From Craterostigma plantagineum (taxonomy: Eukaryota > Streptophyta > Magnoliopsida > Lamiales > Linderniaceae), in NCBI GenBank assembly GCA_027422505.1, contig JAPQWV010000362.1, positions 124,001-188,000 of the forward strand: DNA of 64,000 nucleotides. The letters are read 5' to 3'. The first letter of the stretch is position 1. Every line of letters begins with the position of its first letter. Made by a program: the position numbers and the translations under genes. The notes beneath the pieces were generated by a model, which was given only the letters and a program-made list of their open reading frames with translations, was not told where the DNA came from and made no database searches. Positions 44,378 to 58,100 of the stretch are shown here, one piece after another.

Positions 44378-46023
44378 AACTTTCCTTTTTCTTACAGTGT
44401 ACGATCTATAGTACAAGCTTTTTTGAGTTGATGAGTTGCTGAAGATTACACAAAGTGTATGAACGATCAAAGGATATATAGATAGAGAGGGTAGCTAGGA
44501 AGGTGCCGAGGAAATTGAGTTTATGTTTATTACTTAGAGATAGATGTGAATTATAGAAAAAAGTAATGGAAACTAGCCTAGAATTGGAATTATCCGTCGG
44601 CTGTGAACAAAGAGCATTCATTCATTCGTGCACCTTAGTTCAAGTCTGATGAAACGACAAGAGGGGAGCATAGTGGTGGACACACACGCACTGTAATTGA
44701 CTATGTGTACGAGATTCTATGTATGGTATTCTTGAAGTGTATATTACTATATGATAAAAGAAGGGTTCTAGATGAACTTACGTGTCAAATAAATTAAGTA
44801 TTTGGTCGGAGAAAAAGACTTTCAACACTTACTTTGTGTAGGACGACTAAGTCAAGCCCACCTTTGAAAATGTGGCACGGAAGAGAACGTACGATCTTTG
44901 GCATCTATCTTGCATGGGGCGAATTTTATATTTGTATATATGGGACAATAAATAGCTTGCGCATTTCCCACGTTATGAACTATATTGCCTATCCGTATAT
45001 TCAATCATATTATAAAGTATCGAAAGCAAACTTGTCCACTAAGTTCGGTTAATGATAATTTGAGAAATAGTCAAATTAGTTCTTCTTAGCACTTTAAAAA
45101 AAGACAGTACCACTTCTCGTTCTAGAAGAATACGAACCAACAGCAATAATTTTCTCTACGTACTTCACACGAATAGTGAGCTTCTTACTATCTTCGTTTA
45201 ATTTAAATTTTTTAAAGCAGTCAATTTTTATTACATAATTACCACGGGTTGAGCATAAAAGCATTAGTATCGATAAATGGAAGTCAAGAAGAAACGTGTT
45301 AGTGATGAGAAATATCACGAGCATGATTAGCAATCGTTCCTCCATATTAAGCAAAAATATTCTTGAAATATGTATATATATTATGTGCATTAATGTATCT
45401 GCAGTTGGAAAAATATTAGGTTGAATACAGAAAAAAGAGTCATCTTCTTTTGTGTGGGCTGTGTGTATATTCAAATTCAATAATGGAAGTAGGGCTGCTA
45501 GTTTTGGACTCTAGCGTACAGCAGACACGAGTTTGAAACTCAATTACATATAATGAATATTTTTTTTGGTAAAATTACATATAATGAATTGATTTTGACT
45601 TATTGTGTTTTTTTTAAAATAAATAATAGAAATCGAGTGGATAGAAAAGCAAGAAGACGACTAGAATTCAACCACTTCCGGTCTTAATTCTGCGCCCGTG
45701 TCGCGAATATTCTAATTAAATAATATCATTAAAGTTCAAGAGATAGAGAATAGAATGAACACGTGTGAATACGTTGGTCTTTGCATGGACTAGTAAGCTA
45801 GAAGTACATAATAATACATAAAAATAAATCCACACTTCAATATTAGAGTTAATGAATTTCATGGTCATGGTTATGTCTACGTTTTCAGTTTTGTTTAAAT
45901 TCCATTCATACGTGCAAACAAAAGCCTAATGTTGACTTTCATTGGTTGACGCTAAAATTGTTCGGTTTTCATAACCATTATTGGGGTTGTCAACGAAAGG
46001 AAATGCTGTAATAATATTGGGCC
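44378..46023. other. intergenic between the WRKY gene and the SCARECROW relic
   Basis: AT-rich, with the WRKY promoter at the left. An unsupported minus-strand reading frame lies at 45094-45348 and is discussed in the findings. No other gene is recognised. Confidence 0.4.
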
Positions 46024-47235
46024 TCAATACGGCCCATTAAAGGAATCTACAGTGAAGAAGTTGGGCCGCCAAGCCGAAGCCGTCAACAGGCAAATATCTC
46101 CCCAACCGAGCTTCAACGCGCCGCCGTCTTCCACTAAAGAGTACCCGTCGGAAGGGAACATGCCCAGCAGCAGATTCGCCTGAAAAGCCGCGCTCCCCGC
46201 CAGGGAGACGCCGTGGAACCCACTCTCAGGGAGCTTCTCCCGCCAGCTGCTGAACCTCGCCTCGCCGGCGGTCCTCGACGGCCCGCCGACGCTCAGGACG
46301 TTCCTGATCTCGCGCGAGAGCAGCTGCTGCTCCACCACGTGTCGCTCTTCGCTCTCCTCGCCGAAGCACGCCGCCAGCGAGTCGAATACGGCGGAGTAGT
46401 AGTGGATGGCTCCGACGAACCGGGATAGGAACGGGCCGGCGTGGCTCAGTTCTTGTTCGACTACGGTCACTACCTTCGGACATAATCTTCATAAAACAGA
46501 AGAGATGATTCTCAGACATTATCCCGCGTTTGATTAAATGCTCGACGTTGTACACATCACCTCTGTAATAAGGAGAGCGTCTCATCATCCGAAGCAGTAG
46601 AAGAGTATAACGAATGCTGCAACCAATGAACGGCCAAGGCTTCTCCTTTCCTCAGCTTCAGCCTCTCCACGACTTCTTCCACTTTCCGGCCAGCTTTCCG
46701 GCCACCGCACAGAACTCAAAGGACAGCCCTAATTTCTGGGCAAAATCGAACAGTCTCTTCCCCTAGTTTCGAGGGCCTCCTTCGAATTCCCCAAGCCCGT
46801 AAGCCTCACGAAGGGGGGCCCACCTGGCCTCGAAGCTAAGATGTGAAGCAAGCCCGGCCATTGAAGTCCTTGCATTATGTCGAGATCGATTATGTGAACC
46901 CTTTCTTCCCTCTCAAAAGCCTCTTGAATGGCTTGGTTCGCCGTGAAGTGAGAGAACTTGACGAAAGGGCTTATCCCATCGAAGACTTGGAACGCCGCGG
47001 CTAGCTTATGGCCGTGGGGGATGGTGGGAAGAGGTGCGTATATGCCCAGGCATGAGCTTGCGATCCTCGACGACATGGCTTCTGAGAAGTAGGCGGCGAT
47101 GCGCTGGGCTGAGGTGCCGAACGGAGTGGCGAGGTGGGATATCTCTAGCAGCATCGTATGGGCTTCTTCTAGGTTCTCTGAGGAAACTGCTTCTGCGCAC
47201 TTGAGCAGTAGAGTGAAGAGATTGAGCGACGACAT
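46024..47235 (-). pseudogene. SCARECROW-like GRAS gene, truncated and frameshifted
   Basis: The GRAS domain resembles SCARECROW, which with SHORT-ROOT specifies root endodermis. It begins [20 protein letters not shown] directly at leucine heptad repeat I and lacks the long SCR N-terminus. It continues [20 protein letters not shown] (the VHIID motif) and [18 protein letters not shown], then loses frame near 46762. [16 protein letters not shown] follows in a second frame, and another shift near 46685 leads to ERLKLRKGEALAVHWLQHSL. A 74-bp intron (46560-46487, GT-AG) joins QR to [15 protein letters not shown], at the position I recall for the SCR intron. The end has SFRIP-type [18 protein letters not shown]. 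Intron retention excludes a processed copy, so this is a duplicated gene that decayed. Sequencing errors could explain the shifts only if they were two in 80 bp. Confidence 0.82.
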
Positions 47236-48600
47236 GTGTTTTATTTTTGGGATGATGCAAGAAGTAGGTACTTTTGGGATTCGGTGCTCTCTCTCATATC
47301 ATATAGGGCACTTTGGTGTCCAATGTTAAATAAAAATTGAAAAATGAAAATGCAATGCTTTCAAGATTTAATGATGTCCCTCGTAGGCTGACATTATGTT
47401 TCCTCATCTGATAAGTCATAACACTACAAAGATGACCTAACATTAAGCAAACGGATTTTTCGATGGTTGTAATTGAGATAAATAAACCTGGTTGGTTTCT
47501 TTGGAACGCACATGATACAATAAGGTAAACTTAAAAACAAGGAACATCTCATGTAATATATGATACCAAACGTGACAGTGCATTGCCCAAAGAAAACACG
47601 ATGTGTGAATATGACGTGATGGATTTATTTTTTAATTTGATCAATTCATATTAAGAAATAAAATTGCTGGACTCAGTCATCAATGGGAAAATGCATATAC
47701 CCTAGTGTTTGATATTTTGCTTCAAACGGCATCATCAGTTTGATCAAATCATTTCAGACACGCACGACGTATTTAGTGTAAATACTAAATAATGAAGAAA
47801 TTATTATTAAACAAAAATTAACATGGAGCAGTTGGATGTGGGGTCCACTGTCTGAAGCTTACTTGATAAAGCCCACTTGTACTAAAGCCCAATATGGAAG
47901 CCCAACAATTTACGACTGCTTCCTCGGACAATATCACAAGTACTAAAATTAAATACAGGCTTTCTGATTACGTAAGCCGAATATATATAAAAGCCTATAA
48001 CTTTAGCCCATTTCAGGCTAAAATTTGTTGATTTCTTTTCGTTTTTCAGAACGTATCGTAAGCCCTATTGTTAAAGAGGACATCGTAATTTATTATCAAA
48101 ACACTTTTCATTTTTTAATAGTAAACGACGATTTAACGTTATAACTGAATTGGAGTTTCAAATTTAATATATTATTAGCCTATCAATCTCAACTATTTTC
48201 ATTTTTCTCCATACACGGCAAGGCTGTAAATACTCGATATATAAATATATATATTTTTTTACTATAAGAAAGGAAAGCATCAATGTGATTTTATCTATTC
48301 CGACATATCCCATCCATCCATCTCAAGGTGAATTTGTTTGATGATTTACAGTTTTATATTTAACATTTCGTCTCTTGTCTGTAGGCCTAAGCTTTTGCCA
48401 TTTCTGATCATCGAAGTGAGTGAGATACAGGCGACAAAGATCACAAACAGCTGAAAGCTTACTCATAAAAGCAGCGGCAGGATTCCGTTGAATCAAGCTC
48501 GAGCCGCATTGATTTCTCACTCGCTTTGTGGAGGGAAAGGCGTACGAATGAGAGAATGTGGTTGATTTATTGCTGACAAGGAAAATTTCAGCGTGGAGGT
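47236..48600. other. intergenic between the SCARECROW relic and GAUT7
   Basis: AT-rich. Several AGCCCA motifs occur at 47872-47905 and 47975-48015, and the last part is the GAUT7 leader. No gene recognised. Confidence 0.4.
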
Positions 48601-51600
48601 ATGAAAGGTGCTGGATTTGGCACATCGTCGTCGTCTACGGCGAAGAGAAGATGGAAAGGTTTGGTGATAGCGGTATTGTTCCTTGTGATCTGTTCGATGC
48701 TCGTGCCTCTTTTCTTCTTACTTGGATTACACAGCGGCTTTCACTCAACAGGTAAAGTTTAGGGCGCTCACAACGTTCTGGAAGTGCAGCTTCTTTTCTT
48801 CTTCAGTTTTTTTTCCACTTCTGCTTTTCTGATTAGATCTGCTGTCGTAGCCTCGTAGGCTTGATATTCGTGTAGACTTGATTTTTGTTGGAAATTCGCT
48901 TCTCCTGTTGGAGATCTTGCTCTTATGTGTTTGATTTGTCATTTGATTCAATCAGATCGTTGATTTTTAAATATTGATGTTTGATTCCGTCGGTCTACAT
49001 ATATGCTTTTCTGTTAGCAGTGCTTTTTCTGAGGAAGCAAAATTCTTTGGTGTCATTTATAGTAACCTTTTGTGATTGTGAATGTGGCAGGTTTTGGCGC
49101 TGAACGACGCGATTCATCTTCAGTAAGGATTTTATGCAGAATTCTATTTTGTTTTTGTTCATCTTCCTGTCAACAATTGTTTAGAGCGATGAAGTGATTT
49201 GAGATATTTCTTTTCCTGATTTTGTCTTAATTTACCGTGCAATTAGGAGCCTGTAAGAGTTTATGATAGACAAAAGGCTCCTGAATCGAGAAACAACTCT
49301 CAGGTCTGTGTTGTTGTCATTGCCAGTTAATGGGATCTGATGTTTTTATTGTGTCATTATTTTGTTATTCATTTGGTTTCTCGGTGTAGGCTCAGCAATC
49401 AACACATGTGGATGATCTTATTAGAAGATTGGCACCAGATCTTCCAAAGGTTGGTTTGTTGTCTGCGATGTTAATGTTGAAAGCTCAATTGCACGAATGA
49501 TTACCCATAATTTCATTCTTATAGCGTAAATCCTTCCGTTTTGCCGTTATTTGTTGATCAGAAGTAACTCTCTTGGGCCTTAGATTTCCCTTTATTTAGT
49601 TGGATCAAATAAGGTTGAGACTTTAAACATGCATGGAATAAATTCTCAAACTATATTGATTTTCAGGGTTTCAGCAATAATTCAGTCGAGAAATCTAGAA
49701 CCAATCATCTTGGTAAGTTCCTTGTTTTGAAGTTAACATAAATGAGCGCCTTCGAAGTTTTAAAACAAATTATAAGGGAATCATATTTTTCTCATTCTGA
49801 TCTGTGTAGATGTTTCCATGCAAGAAGATTTGTCGAAACGTGTTAAAATGGTAAGCATTGCAATAGTTCATTGAAACTTTTCAACTGCCTTGACTGAGTT
49901 GGCAATCCAAGTCTTGAAACTATATACGTAATGCAGAATACTGGGTCTGTCACTAGAGCGAAAAACACTGGGAGCATAATAGTTACTTCGGAGGATGAAG
50001 TTTTTTGTGAAATGAAATTTGGGAGTTACTGCCTGTGGCGAAAAGAACATAAAGAAGAAATGGAAGATTTTGTGGTGAAGAAGATGAAAGACCTACTTTT
50101 CGTTGCTCGGGCTTATTATCCAAGCATTGCAAAGCTCCCCAAACAGGACAAATTGTCACAGGAACTAAAACTAAACATTCAAGATTTTGAACGAGTCCTC
50201 AGTGAAGCCACTACAGATAAAGATCTCCCTCCTCAGTATGCTCTTGAAACTTTTTTATCATTACTTTTTGTCCTCTGCCTTAGCCCATCTATAGTCTATC
50301 TGGGGGGTTTATAAACAGTCCCTAACGGATTAATTTGTAATTTTTTAACGTGCTAGTGACTAATTCAGTTCTGCAACCAACATCTTTATTTGACCTTTTT
50401 TTTTCTTCCGTGGCTTTGAAATAAAATCATGTTGGTCGGATGATCATTATTCGTTTATATCTGGCAGCAATCATATCGGGCATCTAGGTGACTTTAGAAA
50501 TGACTTTTTACTAATTTTTGTAGGCCTGAGAAGAAGACAACTAAGATGGAGTCTGTGATTGCAAAAGCAAAATCTTTCTCTGTGGAGTGCAGTAATGTTG
50601 ATAAGAAATTTAGGCAGCTTCTCGATCTAACAGAAGATGAAGCTAATTTTCACATGAAGCAGAGTGCCTTCATTTACAAACTCGCAGTTCAAACCATGCC
50701 AAAGAGTCTCCATTGTCTATCAATGCGGTTGACAGTTGAATATTTTAGATCTTCTGATGTTGAGGAGACCATGGTTGAAAAATTCACGAACCCAGAGCTG
50801 TACCACTATATTATATTTTCTACGACGATACTTGCATCATCTGCAGTGATAAACTCAACCGTACTTCATGCTAAGGTATATGACTTGCCCACACAAATTT
50901 TCCTTTTCTCCTCATGATGCTGAACATTACGCCGTTACATTCGAAATAGTTATTTATTTGTAAAAACGGGATGCATCCTTTTGTAGGAAAGTGAGAAACT
51001 TGTGTTCCATCTGCTGACCGACAAGGAAAACTATTTCTCCATGCGATTCTGGTATATCAAAAATAAATATGGAGATGCAGCTGTTCAGGTTCTGAACATC
51101 GAAGACCTTAAGTTGCATAGTCATTACAAGGAAGCACCTTTGCAACTATCACTCCCTGAAGAATATCGTGTTTCGTATCGTAGGGTTGATGCACAATCTT
51201 CTGTTCAAATCAGAACGGAAATCCTATCCATGTTTACACGCTCGCACTTTCTCCTCCCAGATATATTTCCAACACTGAACAAAGTCGTAGTTTTGGGCGA
51301 TGATGTCATTGTTCAGAAAGACTTATCAGCCCTTTGGGACTTGGAAATGAGTGGAAAAGTGAACGGTGCTGTTCAAACCTGTGCGGTGAAGCTGCTTGAC
51401 CTCAAAGCCTACTTCTCTACCAGCAGTGTCGACGAAGATTCTTGTGCTTGGACATCTGGGTTAAATCTAATTGATCTATCTAGTTGGAGAAAGAACGATC
51501 TTTCACAAAAATATTATAAGCTGCTTCACGAGGTTAGTCGTACCCTTTTTATTTAGCAGTTTGATTTTTTTTTTTTTTTGTAATCCTTGAGTCATGTTTT

Positions 51601-52009
51601 GGTCCCTTAACTTTTCCTCACACGACCTGAGTATACAAAGTGGGCTTACTTCCCTAAAATGCCTAATAGTTATAAACCACCTGCAGTTCCTTTTTGTTTT
51701 GTATCCCTGATATACATTTTCACGTCGAAGCAGATGACCAGTGAAGGTGGAGAATCTGAAGCAACTATGTTAACTGCTAGCTTGCTGACATTTCACGGTC
51801 TAGTTTATGGTCTAGACAATGATTGGGTGCAGTCTGGTTTAGGCTATAACTATGGCGTTGACATAGAATCTATAAAGACAGCAGCTGTGTTACATTTCGA
51901 TGGGAGCATGAAGCCATGGCTTGATCTCGGTATCCCAAAATACAGAAAGTTCTGGAGATTGTTTCTAAACAAAGAAAATCAGTACCTCAATGATTGCAAT
52001 GTAAATTAG
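48601..52009 (+). CDS. GAUT7: GAUT7-like galacturonosyltransferase-family protein
   Basis: A type II Golgi protein. The first exon (from ATG 48601) encodes MKGAGFGTSSSSTAKRRWKG, then a membrane anchor LVIAVLFLVICSMLVPLFFL. A stem with short exons (RRDSSSEPVRVYDRQKAPES, SEDEVFCEMKFGSYCLWRKE) leads to the GT8 domain (KLVFHLLTDKENYFSMRFWY, VVVLGDDVIVQKDLSALWDL, CAWTSGLNLIDLSSWRKNDL, LHFDGSMKPWLDLGIPKYRK) and the end YLNDCNVN. In Arabidopsis GAUT7 anchors catalytically active GAUT1 in the complex that makes homogalacturonan. The spot of the metal-binding DxD is GDD here. Exon at about 51733-52009 lies after a longer intron. The protein resembles GAUT7 over its whole length. Confidence 0.9.
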
Positions 52010-55000
52010 TGAAATTTTGCTGGTTGTTTCTGCAACGCTGAGGCTATGAAAGTAGCGTGTGATAAAGTGCAACAATCTCATGAAAGCAAGTTCAAGAGCT
52101 CGGGTTTAGCAACGATCAAGTTTTGACATCAATTTGCAGGTAGTGAAGACTATTCTTGAAATATATATATGTTTTTTTCTTGGCGAAGGTTATCTATAAG
52201 CATGGATGGAGTTGAGGAGTGATGTGGGAGGATCTTTCGTTTTCTTATTCTAGTTCTGGAAAGTAATCTTTTCCGTGTGAAACTCTGGTGATGAAACAGG
52301 AAGCTAAATTTACGGTGTTTGTGGTAAGAAAAATATGTTGTTTTCGACAGTCATGACGTAGATTCTTGGACAATTCTTATTTATTAACGTGGTTTGATTT
52401 TATTCTGAGACTTGAAGTTGTTGATTCACTGTCGATGAAATGAATAATCCATTAGCCAACATGATTTCAGAAAATAAGGTTATCTATAGAACTGAGAGTT
52501 GCTAATTCTGTGTTCTTTCACAAAATAACGTACTCCCCGAAATTACTGTTAGATCGTGTAAAAAGTAAAAACGCAGCAAGCTTATATTTTGGCCCATCTT
52601 ATATGGTTTCAAATCTCACTTTACACCAACCTTTGTAAAACATCGTATTGTGCATTACTCCACATAAGATCATCAGATTGTTCGGCCGAGAAGGGACTTT
52701 AGAATCGCATGCATTTCTACAATTGATTCACAAAAGACCATATTTTGAATTAACCTAAAGAATCTTGTAGTCGCTTTTAGGAGCTCTCGGGACAAATATT
52801 AGGATAAAACAATATTGAGACATCTTCAATTTCATCCCAAGAGTAAATATTCTATTATAAATATTCAACAAAAGGTGGAATGTTGAACCATAGTAAAGTC
52901 GATTGCTACTCCTGGCATGCAAAACTTCGGAGTTCTGTGATTAGGGACAAATTGTGATATGTCCATGCATACGCTTCTTGAGAAGTTTCTGAGTTTCATC
53001 AAGTAAAACGTTGACTCATATCAAAAATCGACATATTGAAGGGACTTTCTGAACTGTAGATAACTCCATATTTGCAACTTGATCCACAAAAGGGTGGATT
53101 TTGAATCAATCTATAAAACCGACAATAACCCTTGGCATATAAAACCTTTGGACCTCATGATTCGGGGAAAATTTACAAAAATATAATCCATGCCAAAGTG
53201 ATTCAAATTCCATCAAGTAATGATAGAATAACCTCAAGAGCATCTTTCAAGTTGAGAATGTTTCCAACATGCGGGACAATTTGTGATATATTATACATAC
53301 CAATCTTGAATGATTAGGACACACCCACGATTCGGGACAGTTCGCTTATCGGGGCAAATCAGAGATGGGGCTTTTAATTGACAATGTTCCCATCAAAGTT
53401 GCTTCACAAAAGCTGATTCACACTTGGCATATAAAAGCTTTAGAAAAAATAGACGGGACACACCCACAATTCGGTACAACTTGTGATATATTACACATAT
53501 TTCAATATCATTCATACCAATCTTGAATGGTTACGGACACACCCACAATTCATACCAATTCGTTGATCGGGGCAATTTTATGCCACACATAATCTAGTCA
53601 TCAAGTAAATAGTCGAATACTCTCATGATTATTAGGATCGAACAAAGAGAAGGGGCTTTCGGATCAGAACCATTGCAGTTGATTCTTATTTCCATTTCCA
53701 TCGCGGGACAATTTATGATAACGCATAACCGATCTTGAGATTATCCAATTTTTCATCAAATAGTCGAGTAGTCTCAAGATCAGTATTATAGTACAGAGTA
53801 AAAAGGGGCTTTTGAATCAGCAGATCCTTATTCTCAAATTCCCAATTTGATATCGGGACAGTTTATGATTTATACATGTCGATCTTGAGACTAAACGATT
53901 TTCATCATGTAATTCATCGAAAATAATCTCAAGATTGAGTAAAAACGGGGCTTTTGAAAAATCGGACGTTGATTCTCATTTTCAATTTCCATCTCGGGAC
54001 AAAACTTTCATAGAGTGCAATGCATACCATTCTCATTTGCACATCAATCATATCGTCATCTCAATACCCAAAATGAAAAAAAAAAAAACCTTTTTTTTTT
54101 TATTTCAAGGCGGAGATCAAAGGAACCATTTATATTAACTTTCAGACCATACGTAACCCACTCACTAACCGACCCAATTCACCTTCATCAAATAGAGCCA
54201 TAAATTCTCAAGCTCTTCAGGCATAAATGATAGGAAGAAATTGAGAAAACCTAGGGTTCTTGATTTCTTTCAGGGACACGAAGCGCGCAAATAGATAAGG
54301 CACATTGATGCAGACGAATCATCGTATAAGAACGAACACTGATTGTGCAATGCGATCGCGGCGCATCTGGGCGAATTGGATATGACGGAGACGGGCATTG
54401 TTAAGCCGACGCTGATTCGTAAATTAGGGATTCACCACTTTCAGATTTGTGAAATGAAGACGACTCCTCGTCTGCTATATACATAAGCGTTATAGCGTTG
54501 GGTTGGTTGATATTTGGTAAATATTTCGTAATCTTACTTTCAGATTTCGTAATCTTGCCTAGTTAATTATATATCCGTTGGCTGGTTCAAGTTATTTCTT
54601 AATAATCTTACCAATTATTCGGCAAAATCAACATTATAAATGTCACATAACGATTGGTTTTTATAAAAATATTAAGAAAGGTAAGAAAAATAAATAAATA
54701 AGAGGAACATCGCACAGATCGATCAACCTCCCAAGTAGAAGAAAATGATATACGATACGTACTTGGCAGAACTTTGGTACTAGTCAATGCTGAAAATACA
54801 GGGATGCTATGTATATATAACTAGACGACTAATTAATTTTGAGAAAACTGGAAAATCTTCTAGGACCTCGAAATCAGAATTTCAGTGTTGGTTTGAAGAA
54901 GGATATTATATATCTCCGTTCAATTGAAAGTTTTCAATTACTACATAAGATCGAGAAGTAAAAATGAAACCAAAAATATAATTGAAAAATCTCGGAAATT

Positions 55001-55179
55001 TTAGTGGAGTCTAGCAGACATAGCCCAAAAATTTAATAATGGGCCAAAATTAATAATTAGTGACCAATCCAAAATAATAATATGTTTCCGCTATACTGTT
55101 TGACCTTATTCTATAATCTCTTCCAGATTCCCAAATCCACACTAAACCTAATAGAAGGAACGAGCAATTAATCGTTGCG
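52010..55179. other. large intergenic region, partly tandem-repetitive
   Basis: 52010-52650 is the GAUT7 3' region and AT-rich DNA. 52660-54010 is a degenerate tandem repeat described separately. A short GC-rich reading stretch at 54350-54490 (IAAHLGELDMTETGIVKPTL) is not recognised. Near 55020-55045 are AGCCCA and GGGCCA motifs close to the CACTIN start. Confidence 0.5.
52660..54010. repeat. degenerate tandem repeat, about 140-190 bp units
   Basis: Units recur around CGGGACAATTTATGATA-type motifs at 53272, 53704, 53854 and 53995 (spacing 150 and 141 bp for the last three), each followed by GATCTTGAGACTA-like, TCATCAAGTAAT-like and AAAAGGGGCTTTTGA-like segments. Older, more diverged units extend left to about 52660. 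No coding capacity or transposon ends were found. Confidence 0.65.
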
Positions 55180-58100
55180 ATGGCGCCATCTCGGAGGCGA
55201 AGACGTGACGCGTCGTCCGACGATGATTCTCGGTCGGAGTCCTCATCAGACTCCGACGACCGCCGTAGAAGTCGAAGGAGAAGATCCGATAGTGAGGAGC
55301 GCCGGAGAAGTAAGACGAAAGTTACGGACGAAGAGATAGCTGAATACTTGGCTAAGAAAGCTCATAAAAAGGTATTTTACCAATCATTTCTGAAATTTCT
55401 TGGTCATTTTTACAGGTAATATAAGTACACTTCAATTGATGGCAGGCTCTGAAGGTGGCAAAAAAATTGAAGGCACAGACGGTTTCCGGTTATGCCAATG
55501 ATTCCAACCCCTTTGGGGATTCTAATCTTAATGAGAAGTAAGCATTTTGTTTACTCATCTCACTAGAGTTTTGAAATTGTAATTGGAAGATACAATATTT
55601 TGTCTAACATCAATGTTATCTTGAAGGTTATAGCTAACGAGTGAAAGGCGCTATCTTTTTTGGATGTCTTACCTTTCTTGATGATAATCAGGTTTGTGTG
55701 GCGAAAGAAGATTGAGCGAGACGTATCTCAAGGATTGCCTCTTGATGAATTATCCCTTGCTGCAGAGAAGAAGAGGCAGCGAGAGAGAATGGTATGGTTA
55801 TCTGATCTTGGGAAGAATTTCTGATATTCTCGGATGTGAGGATATAAGAACTGGGTTTTGAGAAATTAGCATTATAAGCTTCTACGAGCTCCATGCTTGA
55901 GAAAAGCTTATTAAGGGGAATGAAATGCTGATTCACTCCCTTCTTATCGTTGTAATGGTCTGTTGGATTATACTCCTGGAGAATGATCTTTGCCATTTTG
56001 TTGCAGGCTGAGATTGAAAAGGTCAAAAAGAGGAGAGAAGAAAGGGCAATTGAAAAAGCGCAGCGTGAGGAAGAAATGGTAATACATTCTAAACTTTAGG
56101 CATGCAAGTTATTTGACTTGAGAGCTTAATTGGTCGCTGCAATTGTAGTTTACCACGTACCTGTTCCCCGTTGACCATTAATGACGTTAAATTTATAGGC
56201 ATTGCTGGCTAGAGAGAGAGCTCGGGCCGAGTTCCAAGACTGGGAGAAGAAAGAAGAAGAGGTGAAGAATTTATAGGTGGCACCACATATTGGTGACCAT
56301 GTTCTTCGAATTATAGTTTTTTTCTGCTTGTCTTTGGTAAATCGTGCTGACATGATATATTGGTTCGTTGTCCAGTTTCATTTTGATCAAAGCAAAGTTC
56401 GATCAGAGATACGTCTGCGTGAAGGGCGTACTAAGCCAATCGATATCCTCACAAAGCATCTCGATCCTTCCGATGACTTTGAGATAGATATAAATGAACC
56501 GTATATGGTATTTAAGGTATAGCCTCTGACATTCACAATCCATCAAATTCCCAACACATTTTTTTTCTGGATTAATCTACATTTGTATACATGAATTTTC
56601 ACAAAATTCATATTGATTATTTGTTTTAAGTTTATCTTTGGCTGCATTTTCATTTCTTTTTTTTCTTGACTCAACTGAAATTAACCGGAATGTTTGTAAT
56701 AGGGTTTGAATGTGAAAGAAATGGAAGAGCTTCATGAGGACATAAAGATGCACCTTGATCTGGATAAAGCGACCCCTACACACGAAAAATATTGGGAGGT
56801 ATTGTAGGTCTTTGTTTCTTCTGTTTCTATTATGTTGCTGCTACGCCTTTCAACATGCTTGGATGCTAGCTAAGTGGATCGTTATAACATCATTTGTGGA
56901 CAGGCACTTCTGGTCGTCTGCGAATGGGAGCTAGCCGAAGTCCGTAAAAGGGATGCCTTGGAGCGTGCCAGAGTGCGTGGAGAGCATTTACCTCCAGAGA
57001 TGATTGGTGAAGCCAGAGGTTTGCATGTGAGTATAGAAGCAGATGTCAAGAATCTTTTAGAAGGGAAATCCTATTCCGAACTTGAAGACCTTCACGCCAA
57101 GATTGAATCGCAAATGCGATCTGGGACGGCAAAAGTGGTTGAATATTGGGAAGCTGTTCTTAAACGTCTACACATATTCAAAGCAAAGGTAATTTCCACA
57201 TCCTGCAATTTTTTATGCTTCATTTCGAACCACGTGACATTTGACATATGTAACAGGCATGCCTGAAAGAAATCCACGCAAAAATTCTGCGCCAGCATTT
57301 GGAGCGCCTTGAGAAACCATCCGAGGATGACAACGTAAGGACAGAAGTCAGTCCAATACCTGAGGAGCAAGAATTACATGAAGATGCAGAGGGTATAAGT
57401 TAATTTCTCATCTTTTTCCACTTGATCTTCTAATTTGCGTGAATATTTCGACATTCACATGCCAACTAGCTGTTCTGTCCTATTTAGATATTGAAACTTC
57501 ATCTCCTATGCCTGCTATGGAAGCGGAAGACCAAGATGAAGAGGAACTCGCTGGGTCATATTCGCCAGAGCTATTACATGGCGATGAAGATGAAGAAGCA
57601 ATTGACCCTGAAGTTGACAGAGCCATTCTGGTAATTCTAGTAGCAAAGTGTGGCGATGATCTCCATGCCTTCAGTTTTTTCCTGAGAAGGTTGAGCTGAC
57701 CACTCACTCGTGTGTGAACTTACAATGTACAGGAGAGAAAACGTGTTGCTGTGGTGGAAGAGCGCCGCGTGCAAGAACTTGCTTCAAGACCATCAACAGC
57801 TTCAGCCCCCGAGGATAACTTCGAGAGGAGTGCTGTCAGAGCTATGGGAAATATGGAGGAAGGCGACGCTGTATTTGGATCAAATAACGAAATTAACCTC
57901 GATTCTCAGGTAAAGCACGTCCCTTTTTTCCCTTCTAAATGTTGCGATTCATTTATCATAATACGATCCCTTTTTTGGTGGAAATACAGGTATATTGGTG
58001 GCACGATAAGTACCGTCCAAGAAAACCGAAATACTTTAACCGCGTCCACACGGGGTATGAGTGGAACAAGTACAATCAAACGCATTACGACCACGACAAC

